Below are positions 23,266-35,556 of a DNA stretch of 64,000 bases, piece by piece. The notes beneath the pieces were generated by a model. That model was not told the DNA's origin. It made no database searches and saw nothing but the letters and a program-made list of their open reading frames with translations. Within the stretch, counting starts at the first letter, position 1; every line of letters starts with the position of its first letter. Source of the DNA: Rheum nobile (taxonomy: Eukaryota > Streptophyta > Magnoliopsida > Caryophyllales > Polygonaceae); the NCBI GenBank assembly GCA_027886185.1, contig WOAB01000110.1:62001-126000 (forward strand). The letters are read 5' to 3'. Both the position numbers and the translations under genes were made by a program.

Positions 23266-24124
23266 CCATTTAAACGTCGTTATTACAATATTTCGTTGGC
23301 CTACCTTAACGGCTCAACGAACTCTACCTTAGGTTCAACCCACGAATTCTCATACAGAGGCAAATCCTGACTGCATCAAGCATTAATCCTTCGTATTCGT
23401 TTTCTCAACAATGAATGTCAACGACTATGACATCACACTTAGACATCAAAACTCCTAAGAGTGATTCCTTAATTATCTCATATATCACTGTAATAAAATC
23501 ACTTAGAATAAATCAACTTGGTAATTCTATAGATGAATTATGAACATAGAGCACAAGATTCATCTACACAAATCTCCCGAGCGTTCACACCAAATTACTC
23601 GGAGATTACAGCACTAGGATATTAGTACTACCAACTCAAGAAGTACATACTTGATACCTTCGAGGGGACTACTAGGTCCTCCAACCTCGAAATATCTCTG
23701 AGAAACAGGGAAATCTAACCTTACTAGAGATGATAGAATCATCTCGGCACCTTTCGAGTCCTTTCAAAAGAATAGACACACCTATGTCTTACAACAACAA
23801 GAATAGGTCAGTCTTTCTAGATATAGAGGTAACTCCCATACCTCTCATATCAGACTAAAGAAGGCACGACTATGAACGGTATTTATTTAAAATTCTTTTC
23901 ATTTTGAAAATTCAGAGCCTCCGAAAATATTTCAAACGAGTGAAAATATTTCAAATCGGATCTGTAACACTCCCCAGGCCAAGCTACCCCAGCCACATCA
24001 CACACCCAGCCACCCAACGGTGCCGGTACTGGTGCCGCCTGTGAGTCCACAAGAGCCGTTTGACAATATTTTCAAAAACGAGTAAATGGTTCATGAAATC
24101 CCAAACCCGTTTTAAAAAACTTTC

Positions 24125-24137
24125 GGCTCTGATACCA
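24125..24137 (-). other. primer-binding site of the minus LARD
   Basis: TGGTATCAGAGCC on the minus strand, four bases inside the LTR end at 24142. Initiator tRNA-Met type, as for the TRIM. Confidence 0.9.
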
Positions 24138-24141
24138 AATC

Positions 24142-26657
24142 TGTAACACCCCCAAATCGTAACCCATTTGGAAAGGTATTACCGCCAGTGACCTCGGTGT
24201 TCCTTATCGAAGCCACCCAAGGCTTTACCGGTTTAAACACAATCATGAAACACAAATGATACAAAATCATTGTAATATTTAATTAAATCATGAATCCCGG
24301 AATTACATCCCAATCCCGAATAGGACAAATATACAGAGTTAAATCAAACACAGCGGAAGTCTTTCTTAAAATATTACAAAAGAGTTGTGATCACCATGAT
24401 CACGTGCCCAAGGATCTCAACCTGATTAAAATTATTAAAACATCAAAACAACCGTCATCTTCATAGTCAATCTAGTCTCTTCATATCTGTGTTCTATCTG
24501 ATGTGCCGAATCGAACGGATGACACCAGCCCACATGCAGAAAACAATGTTTGTGGGTTAGTCTAATGAAAGACTATGCAAGGGTACAAAGCAGAGTGGTT
24601 CGAAGTAGTCGTATTAGGTTAGACTCATCGTTTCTCGAATAATAACCGATAACGATAGTCAACCACCATACTTCTACTGGAATATATCAAAAGACATGCA
24701 GAAGAGACGACTCTGGAAGACTGAATCTCCACAGAGATCGACCCGAAAGAGACTCCAAGAGATTGAGTCTTAAGGAAATATGACAAGTCTGAAACATTTA
24801 AAGAATTACTCAACAATGATTTAAAAGCTGACTGAGATGCTTCGGTTCACGACCAACTTCACCGTATAATGCGAATCACCGCATAATACGAATCCAGATT
24901 GGAAAGAGAACGTACTACATTCAAGTCAGGACGAGTTTCCTAGCTGCACTATCACTTAGTTGCACTACTCGCCAGGGTACATTAATTATGTGCACTCGGG
25001 CACTTATCTTATTTAATTCCAAAACGAGAATTACGTTATAAGCTTTTAAATCTCCACGCAAGAGATATCGGATCTCCACACAAGAGATATCAGATCTTCC
25101 CACAAGAGATATAGAAGGATGAACCTTGAAAGATTTGGCACTAGCGAGGTGCGCCCACCCTGAATAAGGGTATGGTCATGACCAGAGAGAAAGTACTGGG
25201 GAAGAATCCGCCAAGTACGAGTTATAAAGAAACAACTAAACCCCCACAAGGTATATAGCGTTCCTAACATTCAGTGCTAACTAAAAGTATAAGCACAATA
25301 ATAGTCCAGGATAAATCCACATAAATGCCCGCAAGGCGATCATAAATAATAGCGTTGTTCTAGCAGATATACAACCTATTATATGATTTTCCAAAACAGT
25401 TTATAAAATCTTTTCCAGACATGAATAATAATCAATCCAAATTAATTAACAATTAAGCAATTGATAATTAATGGAAATATGGAATGATAAGCAAGAGCGA
25501 ACCGCCACTTGCCTGGAATAGATTCGGCGATGAATTTAGACGAGACGACTACCGAAAATATCCTTTCCGAGGATATGGCCTATGCCTCAGATTGCTCTAG
25601 CAGATTATGAGTCCACACGCGATCCAGCGAATCACGTTCTAACTAACAAATTAATTAATTATCAATTAATTTTCCTGGACGAACTTAAGGAATTAAATTT
25701 AATAAATTTTTATGATTATAAATCATAAAAATATTTATTAAATTTTTCTATAGAAAAATACGGATGAAAGGGAATCAAAATTATACCGCTCGTATAATTT
25801 TGGGTTAAATCTGGACTGGAAGGGGAATTGGGCTTTACGGCCCATCAGAGAATTAACAAAGGAGGGGGATGGGACCCACTTCCTATTCTTGCTTCTTCAA
25901 CCTCCCAATTCAACGACAACAGCAGCACAACTCCAACAATGGAGCTCGGCAGCGGCTTCGTCGGGGAGGATCTCTCTGCCTCGTCGTCGGTGGCTCGCCT
26001 TTGTCAGGAAGAAGCGGCAACGGTGGAGCAGCACAGCAGCCCCACGACAGCAGCCACCACGCACAACAGCGAACACTGCGACGGACAGGGGAGGGACGAC
26101 GAAGTGAACGGCGGTCCGGTTCGGGTCGAGCTTGCCGGAGGAAGAGGCGGTGAACAAGGATAAGGTCCAGCGGAAGCTCGCCGAGAGAGATGAAGAGAGG
26201 AAGAGGCAAAATTGGAGTTTGGTGCCTCTGCACCTTTGCTGATATTTGAAGCAAATCTCCAATTGATGTGAGGAACCATAAAAGCCCACGTATAACAATA
26301 TAAGCCCACGTATAACCCCAAGTTCCAATTTCCAATACACGTAGCTTCTGATTCTTGATGTGAGGACACGTAGCTCCTCTTTGCAGATACTTCATTAAAT
26401 CTAATTTGATTTGAGGAAAATACGCTACACGTAGCTTTGGTATGGGTTTTAAACCCCGGAAATTATATATTTGTATCCAAACAAATATTCTAAGTCCCGA
26501 AAATACATGAATGTATTTTATACCACTCAAGGAATTATTTCGGAGATCATGGATATTACAGAAAATCCAAACTCCACTGAAAGCGAAATAATTAATTTGA
26601 ACGAAGGTTGGGAAAAATTATCCAAATATCCTTACTAAAAAAATGAGGGATATTACA
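24142..26657 (-). repeat. full-length type-b LTR (2.5 kb) shared by two LARD bodies
   Basis: On the minus strand it starts TGTAATATCCCTCA at 26657 and ends GGGGGTGTTACA at 24142. It is followed by a PBS, which makes it a 5' LTR for the body at 21803-24141. It is also preceded (26658-26700) by the polypurine region of another body, which makes it a 3' LTR for that one. The only open frames over 100 codons (25,828-26,530) fall in GC-rich U3/R sequence. They recur as the mirror copy at 27,858-28,428 and are not likely genes. Confidence 0.85.
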
Positions 26658-27471
26658 TTACTACCTCCTTAAGAAAAGTTTTGACCCCGAAACTTGCATT
26701 AAGCCAATGAGGAATCTACCTCAGCACCAATCTTACTACCTGAACTTCATATCCTTAATCATAACATCATCATACAATCTTATCTCCATATAACATACCA
26801 GGTAATAATTCTTACTAACTCCACAAGATCATGTTTACCTTATAATAATGGTCTCCCAAAATTATCATAACGATATTAATGCACCTTCAATAGGAGAACA
26901 CACATTTCTCCTCTAATCTCCATATAGACAAACCCAAAGTTTACACATTAACTTCTTATAACTAAGATATTAAATCTTAATAACCTCAAATCATAACTTC
27001 CTTAATTCCTTAAAGATATCTCCCACAATTCCATTACTCATTATTATCGGTTTTGGCCCTTATACCAATTTCCAACTTGGGATCCTTTCGGTAATGACTT
27101 AACTTATTCCTGTAATCACTTTATAACTTGAACCTTCAAGATTCCTTAACTTTCTTAATTCCCTTAATGGTACTTTACACAATTCCATTATTTATCTCAA
27201 AGTAAGACTGACCTTACGCCATCTCTAACTTAAAATCCTTACTAGAATAATTTAACACATCTCTTTAAACAATTTCTAACTTAACTCTTTTAAGATTCAA
27301 GAACAACCATAATATCTTATTCCTACGTTTCTCGAAACGTATCACATAAGATATTACTCCTATTTTCTCAAAGAGAATGATACCATAAGCCTTATAGATG
27401 ACATACTCACAAGATGTCAATCTTAGACAATTCCCAAGAGTCATAACTCTTCATCCTCTGGAAATTTCACT
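26658..27471 (-). mobile_element. LARD body fragment (minus), spacer between inverted arms
   Basis: Non-coding LARD 3' body in reverse. From about 27,140 it repeats a portion of the same body (compare 22,060-22,370 and 27,170-27,470). It ends at 27471, where the orientation flips. Confidence 0.7.
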
Positions 27472-27597
27472 TAAGATTGTATGATGATGTTATGATTAAG
27501 GATATGAAGTTCAGGTAGTAAGATTGGTGCTGAGGTAGGATTCCTCATTGGCTTAATTCAAGTTTCGGGGTCGAAACTTTTCTTAAGGAGGTAGTAA
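27472..27597 (+). other. LARD 3' end and polypurine tract (plus)
   Basis: Mirror copy of 26658-26782. Contains AGTTTCGGGGTCGAAACTTT and CTTAAGGAGGTAGTAA before the LTR start at 27598. Confidence 0.8.
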
Positions 27598-28495
27598 TGT
27601 AATATCCCTCAATTTTTTAGTAAGGATATTTGGATAATTTTTCCCAACCTTCGTTCAAATTAATTATTTCGCTTTCAGTGGAGTTTGGATTTTTTGTAAT
27701 ATCCATGATCTCCGAAATAATTCCTTGAGTGGTATAAAATACATTCAATGTATTTTCGGGACTTAGAATATTTGTTTGGATACAAATATATAATTTCCGG
27801 GGTTTAAAACCCATACCAAAGCTACGTGTAGCTTATTTTCCTCAAATCAAATTAGATTTGATGAAGTATCTGCAAAGAGGAGCTACGTGTCCTCACATCA
27901 AGAATCAGAAGCTACGTGTATTGGAAATTGGAACTTGGGGTTATACGTGGGCTTATATTGTTATACGTGGGCTTTTATGGTTCCTCACATCAATTGGAGA
28001 TTTGCTTCAAATATCAACAAAGGTGCAGAGGCACCAAACTCCAATTTTGCCTCTTCCTCTCTTCATCTCTCTCGGCGAGCTTCCGCTGGACCTTATCCCT
28101 GTTCACCGCCTCTTCCTCCGGCAAGCTCGATCCGAATCGGACCGCCGTTCGCTTCGCCGTCCCTCCCCTGTCCGCCGCAGTGTTCGCTGTTGCGCGTGGT
28201 GGCTGCTGTCGTGGGGCTGCTGTTCTGCTCCACCGTTGCCGCTTCTTCCTGACAAAGGCGAGCCACCGGCGGCGAGGCAAAGAGATCCTCCCCGGCGAAG
28301 CCGCTGCCGAGCTCCATTATTGGAGTTGTGCTGCTGTTGTCGTTGAATTGGGAGGTTGAAGAAGCAAGAATAGGAAGTGGGTCCCATCCCCCTCCTTTGT
28401 TAATTCCCTGATGGGCCGTAAAGCCCAATTCCCCTTCCAGTCCAGATTTAACCCAAAATTATACGAGCGGTATAATTTCGATTCCCTTTCATCCG
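27598..28495 (+). repeat. type-b LTR fragment (plus), right arm of a 1-kb inverted repeat
   Basis: Starts TGTAATATCCCTCA and is the reverse complement of 25761-26657 with few differences. It stops at 28495 (CTTTCATCCG), where minus-strand LTR sequence begins. Confidence 0.85.
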
Positions 28496-30650
28496 AAGCC
28501 ACCCCAGGCTTTACCATTGAAACACAATTCATAAAGAACAATTATGATACAAAATTACCATAACTTTCATTTAAAACATAGTCGTGGAATTTCAACACAA
28601 TTCCAAATGCGACAAAATACAGAGTTATTACAATACAGCGGAATACTTAAAATAATTTACAAGAGTATTGACCTCAGTAGTCAACGCCCAAAGATCGTAG
28701 CCTGATTAAAACATTTTCAAATACCGTTCATCCTCATAGTCGTTCTGGCCTTCTCAAATCCTCAACTCACCTAATGTGTCGAAACGGGCGGACGACACCA
28801 ACCATGACGATGCAAATAACAAAAAAAAATACAGGGGGTTAGTCTAAAGAATAGACTAGCAAGGGCACAAAGCAGAATGTTCGAAGTAGTTGTATTAGGT
28901 TAGACTCATCGCTTCTCGAATAATAACCGATCACGATAGTCAACCACCATACTCCTACTAGAATATATATGAATAAGCATGATCAAGAGATGATTCTGGA
29001 AGACCGAGTCTTACAGCAATCAATCCCAAAAGAAGACTCTAATGAATTAAGTATTATCGGAAATATGACAAATGTTGGGAAACATTAATAATATCATACA
29101 AGCGTTCAAAAACGACTTGATGTTTCGGTTCACGACCGATCTCACCGCCCCAGGGAGAATCCAGATTGGAAAGAGAACGTACTCTGATCAAAGTCAGGGC
29201 GAGTTTCCTAACTGCACTATAACTTAGCTGCACTATTCGCCAAATGTATATTAATTATGTGCACTCGGGCACTTATCTTATATAATTCCAAAACGATCAT
29301 TCACGTTTCAAGCTTTTAGAATCTCATCCTCGACGGATATTGAGATATAGAGAGTTGGGACTAAATCCCAGAGATTGGAACCAACTGTTGTGCACATCTC
29401 CTATACTCGGATAGGAGAAGGTCATGACCAAAGAAAAGTGTTGGGGCCTGGACATCCCATCCACTTGGTTATAAAGAAACGACTAGTACTCATTGAGAGA
29501 TACCGAGTAGCATTCCTACGAATACTCGTTCTAACTAAGCAGTTCAACACAGTAATAATCATATCAAAGCCCTCAAGGCCATCATCATAGATATATCTCA
29601 ACCTATCAATATATATATATAATAGCGTTGATTCTAACAGAATATACAACCTATTATAATGTCATCTTTTAATCTTCCAAAACAGTTTATCAAAACTGAT
29701 CTCAGACAGAAACAATATTCATTCCAAATTAATTAACAATTAAACAATTGATAATCAATGTAAATATGGAATGATGAACAAGAGCGAACCACCACTTGCC
29801 TGGAGTAGATTTGGCGATGAATCTAGACGAGATGACTACTGATGATATCCTTTCCGAGGATATGGCCTAAGTTTCAGATAGCTCCAACAGATTACGAGTT
29901 CACACGCGATCCAGCGAATCACGTTCTAACTAACAAATTAATTAATTATCAATTAATTTGCCTGGACGAACTTAAGGAATTAAATTTAATAAATTTTTAT
30001 GAGTATAAATCATAAAAATATTTATTAAATTTTCCTAAAGAAAAAATATGGGTTAAAGGGAATCGAAATTATACCGCTCGTATAATTTTGGGTTAAATCT
30101 GGACCGGAAACGAATTGGGCTTCTCGGCCCAATACCGAAACAAAGCAAGGGGGGGGGGGTCCACTCACTAATTCTTCATCTTCAACCTTCGTACAAAAGT
30201 TCAACATGAATAACAACAATGGCGATGGAGCTCGGCGGGGGCTTCGCTGGTGCTTCTCGACGCCAGGGATAGAGCGGCGCCGGGGAAGGAGCAACGACGG
30301 TTCAGCGGAGCACGGCGACCGAGAGGGAGCCGGGAGAGACGACTCCAAAGCTGGAGGGATGCGACGATGGCGGCGGAAGACGATGCCGAGGAGACGAGCT
30401 GGGCGACGATGACCGAGAGCAGGAGAGTCGGGAGAGAGTTGTGGGTTTTAGCTGCCCACGACCCAACTGATCGAGCCCTTATATGCAGCCCGAGGAGGAG
30501 GCAGAGCTTCTACCACCACATTGACATGTGTCCCGACAAGGAAGTACACGCGGAAGGGAAACTTGAGGCTAGCGTGTAATTTATGGGCCACGTAATAATT
30601 TCTGGAAAAGGTTTTGTATGGGTTTTAAACCCCATAAATTTTGTCAAAAG
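28491..30650 (-). repeat. LTR fragment (minus), near full length
   Basis: Reverse-orientation LTR from shortly inside its 3' end (GAAGCCACC, compare 24,210) to a U3 variant near 30,640 (GTATGGGTTTTAAACCCC). Contains the reversed shared motifs GGTTATAAAGAAACGACTAG (29,468) and AGCGAACCACCACTTGCCTG (29,783). A 109-codon open frame at 30,250-30,579 lies in GC-rich U3 sequence and is not a credible gene. Confidence 0.7.
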
Positions 30651-30809
30651 CTCTAAAGAATTAATTTTGTTGAACCTTGCGGCGATGTTAAGAAGTTCAT
30701 CATATATATATATATTACCAAGTTGATCTATTCTGAGTTGATTTTATTACATTCAATATGCTGAAGAGATATTAATGTAACGAATCCTTGGAATTTGATC
30801 GGTAAACAG
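30651..30809 (+). other. short leader before Tekay gag
   Basis: Contains TTACCAAGTTGATCTATTCT, part of the family's 5' untranslated leader (compare 38,808). The PBS and 5' LTR end are missing, so the 5' end of this Tekay element is truncated and replaced. Confidence 0.6.
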
Positions 30810-33800
30810 ATGGTGAACATGAGAAACAACCGTAACGGTACTGGACCTAGTGGTCATCTCAGACTAGCTGGAAGGGATGCTGCAAACCTTGAGGAGGTGC
30901 ATGACTCTGCATCCAATGCTAACCCTGAGGGCAATGGCCAAGCTCCGACCAATGCTCCTATGGTGTTCAATGAGGCAGCAGTTGCAGCAATCCGAGGGAT
31001 TGTGATGCAAGCAATGGCTGACGCTCTACGACCAAATGCACCTCAGGCACAAGGAGTGCCAATTCCTCCACCAGTTCCCAGGGTTGGAGCACCAGAAGTT
31101 CAGGAACCTGTGATTCCAGAGAATGCAGTCGGGAATAGAAGCAATTATGGTCGAGCTTTGAAGACCATAACTTCTATGAGACCTGATTGTTACAACGGGA
31201 AAGGTGAGCCAGTCCGTGTGACTCACTGGTTTTCCCATATGGAAAGATTGTTTCGCAACGTAGAATGCACTGAAGCTGAAAAGGTGCATATAGCGTCTCT
31301 CCAACTGAAGGAAGATGCCAGCGAGTGGTGGGAAAATAGTGGACTTGCAGACAGCCTTGATCTGAACTGGGCGATGTTCAAGACAAAAATGACTGATCGT
31401 TTCTTTTCTCGAGCCATGAGGGAAGAGAAACATAAAGAATTTTTGTATCCAAGGATCGATGGATTAAAGGTGACTGAGTTAGCCACCAAGTTTAATCACT
31501 TACTGCAATATGCTGGATCGGAGGTATCCAGTGAAGAGCAAAAGATCATGTATTTTCATGAATGGATGAGTCCTGATATCAAGCCATTAATGGTGCACCA
31601 TACTTGCTCTACCTTGGAGCAATATGTGGATGCAGCCTATAAGCTGGAAGTGACTCTAGAAGATTCAGCTAAGAGACGTAACCGCCAGAGATCGATGCAG
31701 AATCAATCTCAGGCAAGTGGTTTTAAACGTCCTGCGCCGCCGTCGAATTTTGCTAAATCTGGCAGGGCTAAGACTAAGATGACTCAGAGTGGGTCTACAC
31801 AACAGTCTGACCAGAGTAAGAAGCCGATTCAGTGTTTCAACTGTGGTGTGCATGGGCACAAGAGCAATGTGTGTCCAAGAGAGAAGAAGACTTGTTTTGC
31901 TTGTGGCAAGGAAGGGCATTTGCAGACGTTCTGTCCGCGAAATAGGCAGATGGGTGCCGAATCGCAGCAGGGGTCTGTGAACCAGAGCAACCGGCCTAGA
32001 TTCAAGCCAGTGGAGAGTCCCAGTCCGTCGACTCAGACTATTGCGCAGAACAAGGGGAAAGCCTCAACTGTGTCCGGAGGGCAAGGTCAACGCTTGTACG
32101 GGATGCGTAAGGCGGATGGACCCAATACTCCGATTGCTCAAGGTACCCTATACCTCCACTCTACTCCAGTATGCATTTTGTTTGATTCGGGTGCTACCCA
32201 TTCCTTTATATTTGAGAGCCGTGTTAGCAAGTTAGGATTAGTTTGCAACGAAGCTTGTGAGCCTTTTGTTGTAAGTCTTCCTAATGGAAACCAATTAGTG
32301 GGAACCAAACGTCTGTCAAAATTCCCAATTACCATTCAAGGTAAGGAATTTGACGCAGATTTGATCCGCATTGATATGGCTCCTTATGACATTATCCTTG
32401 GTATGGATTGGATGACGCGTCATGGAGTGGTAATCGACTTTAATTCGAGAACTGTGACGGTTTCATCGGAGGGCCAGCGTATATGTAAGTTTAAGGGTCG
32501 AAATGAAGCAGATAATGGCAAGCTCATCAATGCGATGGCTGCGTTTAAGCTACTTCGATAAGGTTGTGCCGGGTATCTCTGTAACCTGGATGAGCCCAAG
32601 AAAGATGAACCATCAGTACTTGATATTCCAGTTGTTAGGGAATTCCCAGATGTTTTCCGGGAGATTACCCACGTATCGCATCGTAGAGTTTACGATTGAT
32701 CTTGAGCCTGGTACTGCACCAATTTCTAAAGCATCGTATCGGATGGCTCCTGCCGAGATGCAAGAGTTGAAGAAGCAGCTGGAGGATCTTCTTGACAAAG
32801 GATATATAAGACCGAGTGCATCACCTTGGGGTGCTCCGGTTTTGTTTGTTAAGAAGAAATATGGATCGTTTAGACTTTGCATCGACTATCGTGAGTTGAA
32901 CAAAGTCACGATCAAGAACAAGTATCCTTTGCCTAGGATTGATGATTTGTTAGATCAATTGCAGGGAGCAAAAGTATTTTCCAAGATCGATCTGAGATCC
33001 GGTTACCACCAACTCAGGATTCGTGAGGAAGATATTCCGAGGACAGCATTCCGAACAAGATATGGTCACTACGAGTTTGTAGTTATGCCATTTGGACTTA
33101 CCAACGCTCCTGCCGTCTTCATGGATTTGATGAACCGATGTTTTCACCAGTACTTGGATAAGTTCGTGGTGGTTTTCATCGACGACATTTTGATCTACTC
33201 TCCGAGTGAAGAAGCTCACGAGGAACATCTGCAGATTGTCTTGTCAATCCTTAGACAAAATGAGCTTTATGCGAAATTGTCTAAATGTGACTTTTGGATC
33301 AGAGAAGTGGCTTTCTTAGGCCACGTGATCAATGAGAATGGGGTGATGGTCGATCCCCAGAAGATTGAAGCTGTGGCAAATTGGAAACGTCCTCAGAATG
33401 TGAAGGATGTGCGCAGTTTTCTTGGACTTGCTGGATACTACAGACGGTTCGTAGAGAGATTTTCTAAGATCGCTCTACCTATGACCGGTTTACTCCGCAA
33501 GGTCCACAAGAAGTTTGTCTGGAGTGACAAGTGTGAGGCCAGTTTTCAGAAGTTGAAACAGTGTTTAACCTCTGCACCTGTTCTAGCGCTGCCAGAAGGA
33601 AACGATGGGTATGTGGTCTACAGTGATGCTTCTAAAAGTGGTTTGGGTTGTGTATTGATGCAGAAGGGCAGAGTGATTGCTTATGCATCTCGACAACTAA
33701 AAACCTATGAAGAAAAGTATCCTATCCATGATTTGGAATTGGCAGCAGTGGTGTTTGCGTTGAAGATTTGGAGACACTATCTATATGGTGTAAGATTTCA

Positions 33801-35520
33801 AATCTTCACGGACCACAAGAGTCTCAAGTATATATTCACTCAGAAGGAGTTGAATATGAGACAACGACGCTGGTTAGAATTACTCAAGGCCTATGACATT
33901 GAATTGCTATATCATCCAGGCAAGGCTAATGTTGTAGCCGATGCATTGAGTCGAAAGACACCGCATGAGACAGTTGTAGCACTTCTCACTGCTCAAGTCA
34001 AGCTGAACCAATTGATATGTGAGGCTGAAATCTTGTATGATCAACGTAGAGGATACCTGAGTATGTTGGAAATTCAGGCTACGCTACTTGATCAAATACG
34101 AGAAGCAGATTGATGATATCATCCTGGTAAAGCTAAGCAGCGAAGTATTGAGCGGGAAAGCTCCCGGTTTTGTGATTCAAGAGGATGGATCACTTTGGTT
34201 TCAAGATCGCATCTGTATGCCTGACGTTGATGGTCTTCACCAATTGGTGATGAGGGAAGCCCATTCATCAGCTTACTCTGTACATCCTGGCTCTAGCAAA
34301 ATGTACAAGGACCTCCGGAAGCAATTCTGGTGGCCAAACATGAAAGGGGATGTAGCAGAATTTGTAGCAAAATACTTGACTTGTCAGAAAGTCAAGATAG
34401 AACACCGTAGGCCAGACGGTGAATTGCTACCTCTTCCAGTGCAGAGTGGAAGTGGGAAGATATTGCTATGGATTTCGTCACTGGATTACCCAAGACTAGA
34501 ACCTGAAAGGATGCTATATGGGTAATTATTGACAGACTTACGAAGAGTGCGCACTTCGTGGCTATCAAATCAACATGGGGAGTTCAGAAGTTAGCCGAAG
34601 TGTTTTTGCATGAGATTGTCCGGTTACATGGTATTCCCAAAACCATTGTCTCGGATCGTGATGGCCGTTTCACGTCCAGATTTTGGAAGGAACTTCACAA
34701 AGTCATGGGAACCGAGTTAAGATTTAGCACTGCCTTTCATCCTCAAACGGATGGACAGTCTGAGAGGACTATCCAAACCTTAGAGGATATGTTGAGAGCG
34801 TGTGTACTCGATCGTCTGACTAGCTGGGAGAGCAGCATAAGTTTAATCGAGTTTACATACAACAATAGTTGGCATTCTACAATCAAGATGACTCCATTTG
34901 AAGCCTTGTATGGTCGGAAGTGTAGATCGCCAATTTGTTGGGATGAGAACGCCGACAAGATTCTGCTTGGACCAGAGTTGGTCGAGAAGACTGCTGCAGA
35001 CATTGCATTGATCAGACAGAGAATGTTGACAGCTCAGAGCCGACAGAAGTCTTACGCGGACCCGAAGCATAGGAATGTCGAATTTGAGGTTGGCGACAAG
35101 GTATTTGTCAGAGTATCACCATCCAGAGGAGTTTTCAGATTTGGTAAGCATGGAAAGCTTAATCCTCGCTATGTGGGACCATTTGAGATTCTTGACAGAG
35201 TGGGATCGCTAGCATATCATTTAGCATTGCCACCATCAGCACATCCTGTGCATAATGTGTTTCACGTCTCTCTGTTGAGAAAATATGTGCCAGATGAATC
35301 TCATGTGCTGAGTTATGAAGATATTGAGATTCAGACAGACGGTACATATGAAGAGACACCCGTGCGCGTTCTGGAGCGTCGTGTGAAGTAGTTGCGCAAC
35401 AAGGTCGTATCGTTGGTACGAATTCTGTGGTCCAAATCAGGAACCAAGGATGTTACCTGGGAGACTTGGGAAACTGAAGAGGATATGAGTAGACGCTTTC
35501 CCGAGATGTTTGCGACCTAA
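30810..35520 (+). pseudogene. Tekay-type Ty3/gypsy gag-pol with chromodomain, decayed
   Basis: The frame from ATG 30810 (MVNMRNN) encodes gag with two zinc knuckles (CFNCGVHGHKSNVC about 31,832; CFACGKEGHLQTFC about 31,893) and a protease with FDSGATHSF (about 32,181). It stops at TAA 32559-32561. After a frame change near 32,670 come RT (FIDDILIYS about 33,176) and RNase H (YSDASKSGLG about 33,618), open to 34113. A shift near 34,100 leads to the integrase zinc finger, whose first Cys is Tyr (KYLTCQKVK). Another shift near 34,440 and TGA at 34504-34506 precede the core (SDRDGRF about 34,651; HPQTDGQSE about 34,739). The chromodomain tail (35,340-35,520) follows a TAG at 35389-35391. The chromodomain places it among chromoviruses, Tekay by layout. 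It makes no full polyprotein. Confidence 0.92.
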
Positions 35521-35556
35521 GTTTCGGGGTCGAAACTTCTTTTAAGGAGGAAGTGA

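Larger units (their letters stand above)
21803..24141 (-). mobile_element. LARD body (minus), complete between PBS and polypurine tract
   Basis: About 2.3 kb between two LTRs in the same orientation. On the minus strand, PBS TGGTATCAGAGCC (24137-24125) is next to the 5' LTR end. The leader and acidic repeat (23,265-22,990) follow, then the 3' body and the GAAACTTTTCTTAAGGGGGT polypurine region before the LTR at 21802. There is no gag, protease, RT or integrase frame. It is a non-autonomous element with all cis signals. Confidence 0.8.

Noticed and set aside
25828..26530. Several overlapping open frames of 94-206 codons on both strands
   Set aside because: They lie in GC-rich LTR sequence and recur as the mirror copy at 27,858-28,428. 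No domain is visible, frames overlap on both strands, and their length follows from base composition.
30250..30579. 109-codon gene near Tekay gag
   Set aside because: Lies in GC-rich reversed U3 sequence with overlapping frames on both strands; no conserved features.
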